64,000 bases of DNA from Pedobacter chitinilyticus (GTDB taxonomy: Bacteria > Bacteroidota > Bacteroidia > Sphingobacteriales > Sphingobacteriaceae): the NCBI RefSeq assembly GCF_003313385.1, contig NZ_QMHN01000003.1:372001-436000 (forward strand), written 5' to 3'. The translations under genes were made by a program, and so were the position numbers. This document shows positions 1 to 9,297 of the stretch, piece by piece (position 1 is the stretch's first letter; the number at the start of each line of letters is the position of its first letter). The notes beneath the pieces are model-generated. The model saw only the letters and a program-made list of their open reading frames with translations, was not told the DNA's origin and made no database searches.

Positions 1-1
1 C

Positions 2-1153
2 GAGATATTAACGCACTACTTCTGTTTAGAGCTAATTACGCAACACCATTTGGGAAAGCATGTGGATAAGAGTAGTACAGATATCAATTGCTACGGCATA
101 TATGCCTTTAACACAGAGAGTAACAATGTGGAAAAGATATTGGCAAATGTGACCGTAATGGCTAGTGGTGGTGCAGGACATATTTATGCCAATACTACAA
201 ATCCGGTAATTGCCACTGGCGACGGTATGGCAATGGTTTACAGAGCCAAGGGAAAAGTTAGGAATATGGAATTTATTCAATTTCACCCAACAGCTTTATA
301 CCATCCTGGTGAATATCCTTCTTTTTTAATTTCTGAGGCAGTAAGAGGATTTGGTGGCGTATTACGTAGAAGAACTGGTGAAGAATTTATGTACGAATAT
401 GACGAAAGAGGCTCATTGGCTTCCCGTGATATTGTTGCCCGTGCCATTGATAATGAGATGAAAAAATCGGGTGATGACTTTGTTTATTTAGACATCACGA
501 TGAGGAGCAAAGCTGATATTCTTAAACATTTTCCTAACATTTATGCTAAGTGTTTGTCCATTGGTATTGATATGACTAAGGATTTTATTCCCGTAACACC
601 AGCTTGTCATTATATGTGTGGAGGAGTGATGGTTGATGAAGATGGAAAATCATCTATAAATCATTTGTATGCTTGTGGAGAAGTTTCATCAACCGGATTA
701 CATGGTGCTAATCGTTTGGCTTCCAATTCATTATTAGAAGCAACAGTTTTTGCACATCGTATATTTTTATCAGCGATAGAAAATTATCAGCAGAATATTA
801 TTCCTGATGATATTCCAGAATGGAACGATAAAGGTGTGATACAATCTAATGAGGATATTTTAGTTACTCACAATTTAAGAGAAACTCAAAAAATTATGAG
901 TGATTACGTAGGAATTGTACGTTCTGATTTCAGATTGGATAGGGCTTTGAGAAGACTTTATCTATTGTTTGAAGAAACAGAAGAATTTTATAAGAACAAT
1001 AAGGTTTCGGTAAAACTTTGTGAACTACGTAATGTGATCCAGGTGGCTTATATGGTAATAAAATCTGCCATTGCTAGAAAGGAGAGTAGAGGATTGCATT
1101 ATACCACGGATTACCCGAACCATGCAAAAGAATTAGTTGATACTATTATTTAA
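2..1153 (+). CDS. nadB: L-aspartate oxidase NadB, 5'-truncated by the window edge
   Basis: This flavoenzyme oxidises L-aspartate to iminoaspartate, the first step of de novo NAD synthesis in the cytoplasm. The frame is open from base 2, and 383 residues plus stop are visible. The family is about 520-540 residues, so the N-terminal FAD-binding Rossmann segment lies outside the window. Visible family motifs are [31 protein letters not shown] and [20 protein letters not shown]. The last carries the flavin-contacting [12 protein letters not shown] stretch typical of NadB and the related SdhA/FrdA group. The C-terminal helical domain looks complete (ends [17 protein letters not shown]). SdhA is less likely because of the NadB-type [18 protein letters not shown] sequence and the length of the C-terminus. 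An internal TTG at 50 is not the true start. Confidence 0.93.
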   Translation, partial: EILTHYFCLELITQHHLGKHVDKSSTDINCYGIYAFNTESNNVEKILANVTVMASGGAGHIYANTTNPVIATGDGMAMVYRAKGKVRNMEFIQFHPTALYHPGEYPSFLISEAVRGFGGVLRRRTGEEFMYEYDERGSLASRDIVARAIDNEMKKSGDDFVYLDITMRSKADILKHFPNIYAKCLSIGIDMTKDFIPVTPACHYMCGGVMVDEDGKSSINHLYACGEVSSTGLHGANRLASNSLLEATVFAHRIFLSAIENYQQNIIPDDIPEWNDKGVIQSNEDILVTHNLRETQKIMSDYVGIVRSDFRLDRALRRLYLLFEETEEFYKNNKVSVKLCELRNVIQVAYMVIKSAIARKESRGLHYTTDYPNHAKELVDTII

Positions 1154-1157
1154 GTTT

Positions 1158-1215
1158 ACTATCATTCCGACGATAGGAGGAATCTAAAAGAGATCCTTCG
1201 CTACGATCTGAATGA
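1158..1215. repeat. imperfect intergenic inverted repeat (TCATTC...GAATGA type)
   Basis: The short gap between nadB and the next gene holds two arms that are imperfect reverse complements. The left arm starts ATCATTCCGACGATAGGAGG and the right arm ends CGATCTGAATGAC. Such elements with TCATTC/GAATGAC ends and a GGATCTTC-like core are, from memory, common between genes in Sphingobacteriaceae. A related fragment lies at 11533-11560. It could also fold in RNA and end nadB transcription, but no T-run follows. Confidence 0.55.
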
Positions 1216-1231
1216 CAAAATAAAAAATAAG

Positions 1232-1744
1232 ATGCCTATAATATTGCCAGTAAAAGGAGTTAGTCCACAATTTGGAAGTGATTGTTTTATAGCACCAAAC
1301 GCTACTATTGTGGGAGATGTTAAAGTTGGAAAAAACTGTTCAATTTGGTTTAATGCAGTAGTTAGGGGAGATGTTAACAGCATTACCATAGGGAGCGAAA
1401 GCAATATCCAAGATGGTGCAGTGATTCATGCAACTTACTTAAAAGCAGCTACTTTCATTGGAAATAGAGTGAATGTTGGACATAATGCCATTGTGCATGG
1501 TTGTACCGTAAAAGATAACGTATTGATTGGGATGGGAGCCATTGTAATGGACCACGCTATTATAGATGAGTATTGTATTATTGCAGCTGGATCCGTGGTA
1601 TTGGAAAATACGATTTGCGAAAGCGGATACATTTATGCGGGAACTCCTGCAAAAAAAATAAAGCCCATTACTGAAGAGCAAAGGGCTTTATTGAATAAGT
1701 TACCTGATAATTATATCATGTACTCAGACTGGTTTAAGTCTTAG
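1232..1744 (+). CDS. gamma-class carbonic anhydrase family protein (hexapeptide repeat)
   Basis: A 170-residue left-handed beta-helix protein of the YrdA/PaaY gamma-carbonic anhydrase group, predicted to be cytosolic and trimeric. Hexapeptide-type repeats run from about residue 20 to 140 (e.g. ATIVGDV, CSIWFNAVVRGDV, NVLIGMGAIVM). The probable zinc ligands H66 (AVIHAT), H84 and H89 (VGHNAIVHG) are present, as is the conserved NAVVRGD segment. Length matches the family. The ATG at 1232 follows a repeat and has no clear ribosome binding site, which is normal here. The stop overlaps by 4 bp the end of the convergent gene. Whether it hydrates CO2 or acts on another substrate cannot be told from sequence. 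Confidence 0.85.
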   Translation: MPIILPVKGVSPQFGSDCFIAPNATIVGDVKVGKNCSIWFNAVVRGDVNSITIGSESNIQDGAVIHATYLKAATFIGNRVNVGHNAIVHGCTVKDNVLIGMGAIVMDHAIIDEYCIIAAGSVVLENTICESGYIYAGTPAKKIKPITEEQRALLNKLPDNYIMYSDWFKS

Positions 1745-3456
1745 TTTCCTCCTGGCCGTAGCCTTTGAGCAGAAGGTATAACGGCTGGTTTTACTTCTTT
1801 TTTCTCTTTAGGTTTTGGCGTTGGGAGTGGAGCAACTGATGGAATTTTTATAATTTCAACTCTATCCCAATTTGCTCTGATAGACAGTTCTTTAGGTTCA
1901 AACCAAATGGCTTCTGGCTGTATCCCAGCTTTGATATTACCTGTATCCCAAATGCCATTTTTATTTTCATCATAAACAATCCTACCATAATATACACCCT
2001 GCTTATACTTGTTGAGTTTAACAGAAGTTTTTTTAGAGATTGGAAAACTTGAAACGATATTCTTGTCTTTGTTTACAATTTCTAGAATATAGTTTTTTGT
2101 GGTATCAGTTGGTTCTACAGTTAAGGTTAAAGTACCATAATCATTGGCATCGCCCAGGGTAAATGATTTTTTAATTTCTTTATTTTTAGCATCAAAAATA
2201 GCAGTAGCTGCATTCTCTCGCAATAATAATATATACTCTTCTTTAGCTCGCCACTTATATTTGATATGGTATTTTAACATATTGGTACTGTCTTTTTCCA
2301 AAGTAAATTTTCGTGGAATGCTATCTTCTAGTAACAATATTTTACTTTCGTCTAGATTTTTCAAAGGAAAATTAAAAGCAATTGTCAAGTCTTTAAATGG
2401 ATTTAAAGAACCGCCATCTAAGTTATCAGAGATGTTAACTACACGATTGTAAGTATCCCTTTTTGATCTTGTAAACTTGGCGGTATCTAGTATTTTTCCG
2501 TTGTCTTTAATAACTACTTTGGCAGAGTCAAAAGATAAATCATTTAACCACAAGGTTACGCTATCCTTTGTTTTATTGAATTGTAACAGTTTTCCTTGAT
2601 CAATATTGTTAGGAAATATGACCGTTAAGTCAGGATTTTTTAATTTTTGGTTAAAATTCATGAAAATACTTCCATCTGCATTTAATTTTCTATCAAGAAG
2701 ACGGAAATCTGGCGCTAATTCTTTAAAAACACTTAAATTTAAGCTATCTATATTTTTATCTAATAAAAATGGTTCTTTGATAAATCCTATTTCATCACTT
2801 ATCTGTTGATAAATCCTGTCACCACCTTTTTCTTTTAAAGCATAAATTTTATAAGTGTCCTTTTTTAAATTGTTAAGCTTAAAATTCCCACTGCTATCTG
2901 TTAAAGTAAAAATGGTTGCCCGTTTTTTTCCAAACAGACTGTCTCTAGATAGGGGTAGAATAAAAACAGTAGTTTCAATTTCTGGTTCCAAGGTAAGCGC
3001 ATTGGTTACATTACCACTAATGCTTAGAGAATCTAAAGTTGGACCAGTAGCAAATGCATAGCTAAAATTCTTAAGCTCGTTACTTTCGTTAAGATCAACA
3101 ATAGACTTTCCAAAGTTTAAAGTATAAGTAGTATTTTTTTCTAAAGTGTCTGGTAAAGTTATTTCTAACTTTTTCAATTTGGCTTTTAATTCTGGTGCCC
3201 TTTCTAATTCTGGAGAAATTGAAAATTCTTTAAATTCATTATTCAGTTTAACATACTCATCAAATTCGATGACGATTTTTTTTGCAGTAAAATTTGTCGT
3301 CAAATTTTCTGGAGTCATTTTAAGCACTTTTGGCGGAGTAGTATCTTTTGGCCCACCTTGAGGAGTTTGCATAGCAGCGCATCCATAAATTAAAGTAGCG
3401 AGTACGATAAGTGCTGAAAAAATGCTGTAAAAAGGATCTTTTTTGTTTTTTGCCAT
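1741..3456 (-). CDS. Ig-like (Big_5/SbsA-type) domain lipoprotein
   Basis: A 571-residue predicted lipoprotein. A hydrophobic N-terminus (FSALIVLATLIYGC) ends in a lipobox Cys near residue 26, followed by QTPQGGPKDTTPPKVLKM. This GGPKDTTPP start is typical of Bacteroidota proteins with one N-terminal SbsA Ig-like domain (about residues 40-135: FDEYVKL, YTLNFGKSIVDLNESN). The rest is beta-rich, with a carboxypeptidase-regulatory-like stretch near residues 145-215 and a C-terminal segment containing VYYGRIVYDENKNGIWDTG. The tail is Lys/Pro rich. The role is unknown, probably a surface or periplasmic structural protein. It is co-directional with mnmG upstream, but the 121-bp gap makes an operon uncertain. 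Confidence 0.8.
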   Translation of the reverse strand: MAKNKKDPFYSIFSALIVLATLIYGCAAMQTPQGGPKDTTPPKVLKMTPENLTTNFTAKKIVIEFDEYVKLNNEFKEFSISPELERAPELKAKLKKLEITLPDTLEKNTTYTLNFGKSIVDLNESNELKNFSYAFATGPTLDSLSISGNVTNALTLEPEIETTVFILPLSRDSLFGKKRATIFTLTDSSGNFKLNNLKKDTYKIYALKEKGGDRIYQQISDEIGFIKEPFLLDKNIDSLNLSVFKELAPDFRLLDRKLNADGSIFMNFNQKLKNPDLTVIFPNNIDQGKLLQFNKTKDSVTLWLNDLSFDSAKVVIKDNGKILDTAKFTRSKRDTYNRVVNISDNLDGGSLNPFKDLTIAFNFPLKNLDESKILLLEDSIPRKFTLEKDSTNMLKYHIKYKWRAKEEYILLLRENAATAIFDAKNKEIKKSFTLGDANDYGTLTLTVEPTDTTKNYILEIVNKDKNIVSSFPISKKTSVKLNKYKQGVYYGRIVYDENKNGIWDTGNIKAGIQPEAIWFEPKELSIRANWDRVEIIKIPSVAPLPTPKPKEKKEVKPAVIPSAQRLRPGGN

Positions 3457-3577
3457 TTATAAGCGTTTTAATCTATTTTTACCTTTTTTGGAACCGTAAT
3501 ATTAAAATTTTGAGTTATGCTTTTATAACGCTTTATTTTAAGTGATATTTTTAATTAGCTAATTAACTGTAAAACAA

Positions 3578-5440
3578 TTATTTAGCAATATGAACCATCA
3601 AAACTGAAATATCTGAGGGTGAAACGCCAGAAATTCGGGAAGCTTGCCCTAAAGTTCGTGGTTTTATCTTCAATAATTTTTCTCTAGCTTCTTTTGATAA
3701 AGATACTAAAGTGTTGTAATCAAAATCTGGATTAATTGCTTTGTCTTCCATCTTCTGCATCTTGGATACAATCTCTTGTTCTTTTTCAAAGTAGCTTTCA
3801 TATTTGATTTTGATTTCTGCTTGCTCTACAGTTTCTTTGTCAAATTGATTTAGTAATTGCTCAAATGGTTCGCTTACTTTTCTTAAATCACTAATGTTTA
3901 CTTGAGGTCTGCTCAATACACTAAATAACTTTACATTTTGAGTAAGGGCAGAAGTTCCTAATTTTTCTAACAACGCATTTGCCTCTGCCATTTCTATTCC
4001 TTGCTTTTTAGTAAAGGCTACAATTTCATCAGAATCTTTTACTTTCTGGTTAACGATGGCCAAGCGATCATCTCCAACTAAACCCAATTCATGTGCAATA
4101 GGAGTGAGGCGAATATCAGCGTTATCTTGCCTCAATAATAAACGGTGCTCGGCTCTAGAAGTAAACATGCGATATGGTTCTTCTGTACCTTTAGTCACTA
4201 AATCATCGATCAAAACACCAATATACGATTCAGAGCGTTTCATGATCAGTTCGTGCTTATCATTAACCTTCTGATGGGCATTAATTCCTGCTATAAACCC
4301 TTGACTAGCAGCTTCTTCATACCCAGTGGTACCATTAATTTGACCAGCAAAGAACAAATTGCTGATTAATTTGGTTTCAAGGGTCAATGATAGTTGGGTA
4401 GGAGGGAAGTAGTCGTATTCTATGGCATATCCAGGCCTAAACATCTTTGCATTTTCAAATCCAGGGATCTGCGTGAGGGCTTTATATTGCACGTCTTCTG
4501 GTAAAGAAGTAGAGAAACCATTCACGTAAATCTCACAGGTGTTCCAGCCTTCGGGTTCTACAAATATTTGGTGACGTTCTCTTTCCGCAAAACGATTTAT
4601 TTTGTCTTCAATGGATGGACAATATCGTGGGCCTAAACCTTTGATTCTGCCAGTAAACATTGGGGATTTTTCGAAACCTTCCTTTAAAGTTTCATGAACT
4701 TTATCATTGGTATAAGTAATCCAACAACAGCGTTGCTCAGTAGGTAGCGATACATTTGTGTAGGAAAATCTACCTCTATCTTCGTCTCCCCACTGCTCTT
4801 CCATCAGAGAATAATTGAGCGACCGACCATCAATTCTAGGAGGAGTACCTGTTTTCATACGACCAGCTTCGAATCCTAACTCTACCAATTGCTCGGTTAA
4901 TCCAGTAGCTGATTTTTCGCCAGTTCTGCCACCGCCCATTTTTTTCTCACCAATATGGATCACTCCATTTAAGAAGGTACCATTGGTAAGCACTACTGAT
5001 TTTGCTTTTATTTCTACCCCTAAATTTGTTTTTACACCAACTACTGTGTTGTTTTTAACGAGAAGCGAGCTTACCATTTCCTGCCAAAAATCAATATTTG
5101 GGGTGCGTTCTAGTGCTAATCTCCATTCTTCTGCAAATCTTTTTCTATCATTTTGAGTACGAGGACTCCACATTGCAGGACCTTTGGACTTATTAAGCAT
5201 CCTAAATTGAATGGTAGTTTTATCTGCAATAATACCTGAGTAGCCACCCATCGCATCTATTTCTCTAACTATTTGCCCTTTGGCTACACCACCCATTGCA
5301 GGGTTGCAACTCATTTGAGCGATAGTTTCCATATTCATCGTTATCAATAATACCGATGATCCCAAATTTGCAGCAGCAGCAGCAGCTTCACAACCAGCAT
5401 GACCAGCTCCAACAACAATTACGTCGTATTCTTTAAACAT
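3578..5440 (-). CDS. mnmG: tRNA uridine-5-carboxymethylaminomethyl modification enzyme MnmG (GidA)
   Basis: With MnmE, this FAD enzyme installs the carboxymethylaminomethyl group on the wobble uridine of several tRNAs. It has 620 residues, the usual family length. The N-terminal dinucleotide motif is GAGHAG (residues 11-16), followed by the family signatures [44 protein letters not shown] and the cysteine-bearing [10 protein letters not shown]. The C-terminus carries the helical MnmE-interaction domain ending [16 protein letters not shown]. The start at 5440 lies just downstream (on this strand) of two parS-like palindromes. In many bacteria mnmG sits near the chromosome origin beside rsmG and parAB; none of those partners is in this window. 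Confidence 0.97.
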   Translation of the reverse strand: MFKEYDVIVVGAGHAGCEAAAAAANLGSSVLLITMNMETIAQMSCNPAMGGVAKGQIVREIDAMGGYSGIIADKTTIQFRMLNKSKGPAMWSPRTQNDRKRFAEEWRLALERTPNIDFWQEMVSSLLVKNNTVVGVKTNLGVEIKAKSVVLTNGTFLNGVIHIGEKKMGGGRTGEKSATGLTEQLVELGFEAGRMKTGTPPRIDGRSLNYSLMEEQWGDEDRGRFSYTNVSLPTEQRCCWITYTNDKVHETLKEGFEKSPMFTGRIKGLGPRYCPSIEDKINRFAERERHQIFVEPEGWNTCEIYVNGFSTSLPEDVQYKALTQIPGFENAKMFRPGYAIEYDYFPPTQLSLTLETKLISNLFFAGQINGTTGYEEAASQGFIAGINAHQKVNDKHELIMKRSESYIGVLIDDLVTKGTEEPYRMFTSRAEHRLLLRQDNADIRLTPIAHELGLVGDDRLAIVNQKVKDSDEIVAFTKKQGIEMAEANALLEKLGTSALTQNVKLFSVLSRPQVNISDLRKVSEPFEQLLNQFDKETVEQAEIKIKYESYFEKEQEIVSKMQKMEDKAINPDFDYNTLVSLSKEAREKLLKIKPRTLGQASRISGVSPSDISVLMVHIAK

Positions 5441-5451
5441 ATCTTTTGTGA

Positions 5452-5467
5452 TGTTTCACGTGAAACA
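5452..5467. promoter_or_regulatory. parS site 1 (ParB-binding palindrome)
   Basis: TGTTTCACGTGAAACA is a perfect 16-bp palindrome identical to the widely conserved chromosomal parS sequence bound by ParB. It lies 11 bp upstream of the mnmG start codon, inside its 5' leader. A second site lies 41 bp away centre to centre. Confidence 0.85.
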
Positions 5468-5492
5468 TTTATTTTTATTCTTTTTTTGTTCT

Positions 5493-5508
5493 TGTTCCAC
5501 GTGGAACA
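5493..5508. promoter_or_regulatory. parS site 2 within a 34-bp perfect palindrome
   Basis: TGTTCCACGTGGAACA matches the parS variant with CC/GG in the arms. It is the core of a longer perfect palindrome spanning 5484-5517 (17-bp arms meeting at CAC|GTG). The palindrome has no loop bases and no T-run on either side, so a DNA-binding site explains it better than a terminator. Confidence 0.8.
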
Positions 5509-5522
5509 AGAACAAAATTTGA

Positions 5523-7379
5523 TTATTTTTCTGAAAGTTCCATCCATCTCTCCATTTCTTTCTCGATGGTTTCGTTTATTTTTTCTATCTCTGAGGATAT
5601 CTCTTGGATCTGATTATAGTCTGAAGGTTCAACTTGATTAAGTTTTGCCGTTAGATTTTTAACCTTTTCTTCGTTTTCTGCTAAAGAACTTTCTAAGTTT
5701 TTAAACTCTTGCTGTTCTTTGAAACTTAACTTTGTAGTACTTGAAGCTGGTTTATTTTCTTCTTTTTTCTCTTTTTTTACAGCGGCTTCCTTTTCTTGTT
5801 CCACAGCGTTTCTATGTTCTGAATAGTTTCCGTTAAATATTTTAACGTTTCCATTTCCTTCCATAATGAAAAGCTGATCACTCATCTTGTCAAGTAAGTA
5901 TCTATCGTGTGATACCAGAACCAAAATACCAGGGAAGTTTTCTAAGAATTCCTCCAGTACATTTAAAGTGTCAATATCTAAATCATTGGTTGGTTCATCT
6001 AAAATTAAGAAGTTTGGATTCTGCATCAAAACCTTCATCAAGTGCAAACGCTTTCTTTCTCCACCACTTAATTTTTCAACCAATCCATGTTGCTTTTTTG
6101 GAGGGAATAAAAATAATGTAAGTAGGGCAGAGGCTGAGATGGTTTGTCCATCTGCCATTTTGATATATTCTGCATCAGCTTTTACTATATCTATTACTCT
6201 ATCTTTCTCGTTAAAGTTTAAACCACCTTGCTTGTAATATCCAAATTTAGTGGTTTCTCCCAAGTCTACTTTTCCCTGATTTGGACTTAAGCTTCCTGTA
6301 ATGATGTTTAATAAAGTAGATTTACCTGTACCGTTTTTTCCTGCTAATCCAATTCTGTCACCTCTTTTAAAAACATAGGTAAAGTCATTGATGATTTTTT
6401 TATCGTCGAAGCTTTGTTTGATGTTTTCCAATTCAAGGATTTTGTTTCCTTGCCTTGCCATCTTTACATTTAGAGTTACCTTTTGATTATCGCTTCTTTG
6501 TTTGGTTTTTTCTTCAAGATCATAAAATGCATTTTGTCTCGCTTGAGATTTTGTACCCCTTGCTTGCGGCATTCTGCGCATCCATTCGAGTTCCTTTTTT
6601 AATAGGTTTTTGTTTTTTTGAAAGGTGGCATCATCCTGAGCTTCTCTTTCAGCTTTCTTTTCTAGGAAGTAAGCGTAGTTGCCGTTGTAGGTGTATGTTT
6701 TACCTCGTTCTAACTCAACAATCGTATTGCAAATGTTGTCCAAGAAATACCTATCGTGGGTAACTAACAGTAGAGTTTTGTTTCCAGACGTTAATATTTT
6801 CTCTAACCATTCAATGGTGTCAATGTCTAAATGGTTCGTTGGCTCATCTAAAACATAAATATCTGGATCTTCAATTAGAAGTTTAGCTAGGGCTAGTCTT
6901 TTACGCTGACCACCAGATAAAGTATCTATTTTTTGTTGTAGATGGTTGATGCCCATTCTGCTTAAAATAGTTTTGATCTGGTGTTCGTATTCCCAAGCGT
7001 TATGTTCGCTTAATTCTTCATATAATCTATTGAGCTTCTTTTCGTCAGGATGTTCTTGCTCAACTAATTCTTCATATTCTCTGATCAACTGCTGTTGCTT
7101 GTTTTCTGAAGAGAAAATAAAGTCGCTAATACTTGCGTTTTCTGGAAAAGAAGGTTCTTGATCAAGAAAACCAATCCGTACGGACTTGTTCTTTACGATC
7201 TTTCCTTCCAAAGGAGCAAAGCGTTCTGCTAGTAATTTCATCAGTGTACTTTTGCCAGCGCCATTGACGCCAACAAGGGCCACACGCTGGCCTACGTTAA
7301 TTCCTAACGTTAAATTTTTAAATAGCCATTCATCGTGATAGGCATGGCCAAGCCCTTCTGCTGCAATTAGTGTACTCAA
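5523..7379 (-). CDS. ABC-F family ATPase, Uup-like
   Basis: A 618-residue soluble protein with two ABC ATPase domains and no membrane segments, so an ABC-F factor rather than a transporter. Walker A motifs are GVNGAGKST (residues 37-45) and GKNGTGKST (about residue 345). Signatures are LSGGQRKRLALA and LSGGERKRLHLM, and both Walker B motifs end in LDEPTN(H/D)LD. The linker between domains is charged (about residues 240-300), and the C-terminus is a coiled coil (from about residue 555) as in Uup. ABC-F proteins bind ribosomes or nucleic acids; this C-terminal coiled coil favours Uup. It is co-directional with mnmG, and the 82-bp gap holds two parS sites. Confidence 0.9.
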   Translation of the reverse strand: MSTLIAAEGLGHAYHDEWLFKNLTLGINVGQRVALVGVNGAGKSTLMKLLAERFAPLEGKIVKNKSVRIGFLDQEPSFPENASISDFIFSSENKQQQLIREYEELVEQEHPDEKKLNRLYEELSEHNAWEYEHQIKTILSRMGINHLQQKIDTLSGGQRKRLALAKLLIEDPDIYVLDEPTNHLDIDTIEWLEKILTSGNKTLLLVTHDRYFLDNICNTIVELERGKTYTYNGNYAYFLEKKAEREAQDDATFQKNKNLLKKELEWMRRMPQARGTKSQARQNAFYDLEEKTKQRSDNQKVTLNVKMARQGNKILELENIKQSFDDKKIINDFTYVFKRGDRIGLAGKNGTGKSTLLNIITGSLSPNQGKVDLGETTKFGYYKQGGLNFNEKDRVIDIVKADAEYIKMADGQTISASALLTLFLFPPKKQHGLVEKLSGGERKRLHLMKVLMQNPNFLILDEPTNDLDIDTLNVLEEFLENFPGILVLVSHDRYLLDKMSDQLFIMEGNGNVKIFNGNYSEHRNAVEQEKEAAVKKEKKEENKPASSTTKLSFKEQQEFKNLESSLAENEEKVKNLTAKLNQVEPSDYNQIQEISSEIEKINETIEKEMERWMELSEK

Positions 7380-7573
7380 GGTGATTTGAAACGAATTATA
7401 TAATCAAAAATTGTAGCAAAAGTACGGATTATAAACTGCTTAATGGTTAGCAGATTAGTTGGACAAGGGTAAAATAATGCGAAAGGTTATGGACCTAAAT
7501 GCAGGTACAAGTGAAAACACCTCTCTATTGACAGGAAATATGATCTGAAAGAGCGTTTGTGATGATGTGTAAT

Positions 7574-8260
7574 TTAATTCAGATTAAACTTATCGTTCCT
7601 AATATTCATCACATTAGAAGCAAAAATAATGGAGACAATTAGTACACCGATAATGATAGCTAGAATTAATTGAAGGGTAGAATATAGATTGGTTCCCATT
7701 ACAATTTTCTGAGATTCTTCTTTGAGCTGTTCACCTACTACAGTTTGTATTTTGGTGAGTTGTGAAAGCAAGCTGGAAATGGCTGTAAAAGATTGTTCGG
7801 CACTGCTGTCATATAAACTTCTGAGAGCGCTCTTGTCTAATGTTCCAGCATTCAATAAAATGTTTTTTTCCAGAACTTTATTTTCAAGCAGTTTAACTTT
7901 TAGTTCAGTTAAATGATTTTTTTCGTTCTTCACTAAAAAGGTCTTTTCATACTTCGCTAAAAGCGTGTCAATTTCCTTGTCGTAACGTTTTAATTTGTTG
8001 TTTAATTGCTGGGGGCTGAGCTTATTTTTATCACTATAAACAAAAGTTTCCAATAGAAAGCGCTTGGCATATAGCTTTTCGGAGATGTAGAAAATATCTG
8101 TGGCAGGAACTAACCTGTCGTTGTAAAGCGATGAAAAAGCCTTTTCCATGTTCTTAATACTTCTGTCTTCCAGTACTCGGATCAGAATTGTACAAGCCAT
8201 AATTAGGAAAAGTAAGAAGGCTATTTTGGTTTTTTGCTTTAGGGAATACGCTATTTTCAT
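7574..8260 (-). CDS. membrane-bound four-helix-bundle sensor fragment (MCP-like 4HB domain), no output domain
   Basis: A 228-residue protein starting at the ATG ending at 8260. A longer reading to 8380 would run into a terminator hairpin and its N-terminus lacks family character. A first membrane segment (AFLLFLIMACTILIRV) is followed by about 160 helical, charged residues and a second membrane segment near the C-terminus (LILAIIIGVLIVSIIFA). This is the topology of the ligand-binding half of methyl-accepting chemoreceptors and histidine kinases (4HB_MCP_1 type), but it stops about 12 residues after TM2 with no HAMP, kinase or methyl-accepting domain. Function unknown; a partner sensor or a truncated receptor are both possible. 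Confidence 0.65.
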   Translation of the reverse strand: MKIAYSLKQKTKIAFLLFLIMACTILIRVLEDRSIKNMEKAFSSLYNDRLVPATDIFYISEKLYAKRFLLETFVYSDKNKLSPQQLNNKLKRYDKEIDTLLAKYEKTFLVKNEKNHLTELKVKLLENKVLEKNILLNAGTLDKSALRSLYDSSAEQSFTAISSLLSQLTKIQTVVGEQLKEESQKIVMGTNLYSTLQLILAIIIGVLIVSIIFASNVMNIRNDKFNLN

Positions 8261-8356
8261 ATTTGGTTGAAATAAAAATAACTCCCAATATAGCCATTTT
8301 TCTAGAGCTTTATCCTCTTTCTTTTTTGGAGGCTCAATAGATTTTCGAAAAGGTGT

Positions 8357-8386
8357 AAAAAAAGAAAAGCGGGCATCCACCCGCTT
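8357..8386 (-). terminator. intrinsic terminator of the GIN-domain gene
   Basis: On the minus strand AAGCGGG (8386-8380) pairs with CCCGCTT (8373-8367) around a 6-nt loop, followed by TTTCTTTTTTT. It lies 45 bp past the stop of the gene at 8431-9063. Confidence 0.85.
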
Positions 8387-8430
8387 GATTAACTAAAACT
8401 AAACTAAATTTATATGTGTGTATATGAATT

Positions 8431-9063
8431 TTAAAACAAGGTCAAAATGTCTTCAGTAGGCAAGGTGCCGGTTACTGATTGTTTTTGAGCTACTGCAGTA
8501 TTTTTAGATTGAATGCTGCTATTTTCTGCGGTGAATTTTTCAGAGCTTAAAGAAGCCAGGCTACCAATTACTGCATTGTAATCTGTGGTTGATCCGCTTA
8601 AGTTTAAGCTAGCTTTGTCGTTTACTTTAGCAAATAAATCAACGGTGTTGGTGTTTAAAGTTGCTTTGGCTTGATCTTTTAAATTAACCTCTAAGCTTAA
8701 AGCACTGAATTTGCCGCTTGTTTTTACTACAGCTTTATCGCTAGCGGTAATTTCATTCAATTGACTGGCGTAAACAACCACTGTTAAAGTTTCTTTGTCG
8801 AAAGAGCTAATTCTCAATTCACCATCTTTCTCTTGTACCAATGCATTCTTCGCATAATAGTTGTCGTAAACTTGTACGCTCGGGTTAGCACTTTGAACCA
8901 AAATAACTTCTACATTACCAGAAACATTTAGCTTGTTGAAGTTTTTTACGGTACTTAATACAGTTACTTTTTTTGCTTCTTTAGCATTTACAAAAGCTGG
9001 AGCACTTGCACTGATAGCTACTGTTAAGATGGCTGCGAATAGATTTTTGATAGCGGTTTTCAT
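8431..9063 (-). CDS. GIN-domain (DUF2807) secreted protein
   Basis: A 210-residue exported protein. A Sec signal peptide (residues 1-27, ending PAFVNA) precedes a DUF2807 'GIN' domain of short repeated beta strands. Recognisable features are VKNFNKLNVSGNVEVILVQS near residue 40, the mid-domain LTVVVYASQLNEITASDKAVV and a Ser/Thr/Asn-rich second half (LNLSGSTTDYNAV). These head domains form right-handed beta-helix-like folds in Bacteroidota; a surface or periplasmic structural role is usual but no reaction is known. The gene stands alone with its own terminator. Two 14-bp direct repeats at 9188-9222 lie 125-159 bp upstream of its start. Confidence 0.85.
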   Translation of the reverse strand: MKTAIKNLFAAILTVAISASAPAFVNAKEAKKVTVLSTVKNFNKLNVSGNVEVILVQSANPSVQVYDNYYAKNALVQEKDGELRISSFDKETLTVVVYASQLNEITASDKAVVKTSGKFSALSLEVNLKDQAKATLNTNTVDLFAKVNDKASLNLSGSTTDYNAVIGSLASLSSEKFTAENSSIQSKNTAVAQKQSVTGTLPTEDILTLF

Positions 9064-9187
9064 ATTGTGTGTTTTTTATATCGTTATTTAATTTTCTTTG
9101 TTTTTGTAAACTGGTTACATCTATAAGACCTCCAAACCCTAAAAAGGTTGCACGCTAACTCGCTGTTTTATACCATCACAAGTAAAG

Positions 9188-9222
9188 TTTCGACCAACGG
9201 GTGTAATTTTTCGACCAACGGG
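9188..9222. promoter_or_regulatory. two 14-bp direct repeats at 21-bp spacing (possible LytTR-regulator site)
   Basis: TTTCGACCAACGGG occurs at 9188-9201 and again at 9209-9222. The period is 21 bp, two helical turns. The reverse complement CCCGTTGGTCG matches most positions of the LytTR consensus [TA][AC][CA]GTTN[AG][TG], and LytTR regulators bind paired direct repeats at this spacing. The site lies between the divergent GIN-domain gene and apbE. Confidence 0.6.
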
Positions 9223-9297
9223 AGATGTCAAAAATTAAAAATTTAGCTCAAGACCGAGAAAAATGACAAATCTGCCATGAATATCATCGCAACCCGC

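Noticed and set aside
5484..5517. Rho-independent terminator between the ABC-F gene and mnmG
   Set aside because: The 34-bp palindrome has no loop bases and no T-run on either strand, and its core is an exact parS variant; a protein-binding site explains it better.
8261..8380. Upstream start (8380) for the sensor-like gene
   Set aside because: The extension overlaps the terminator hairpin of the preceding gene (8357-8386) and lacks family-like sequence; the ATG at 8260 begins a proper membrane helix.
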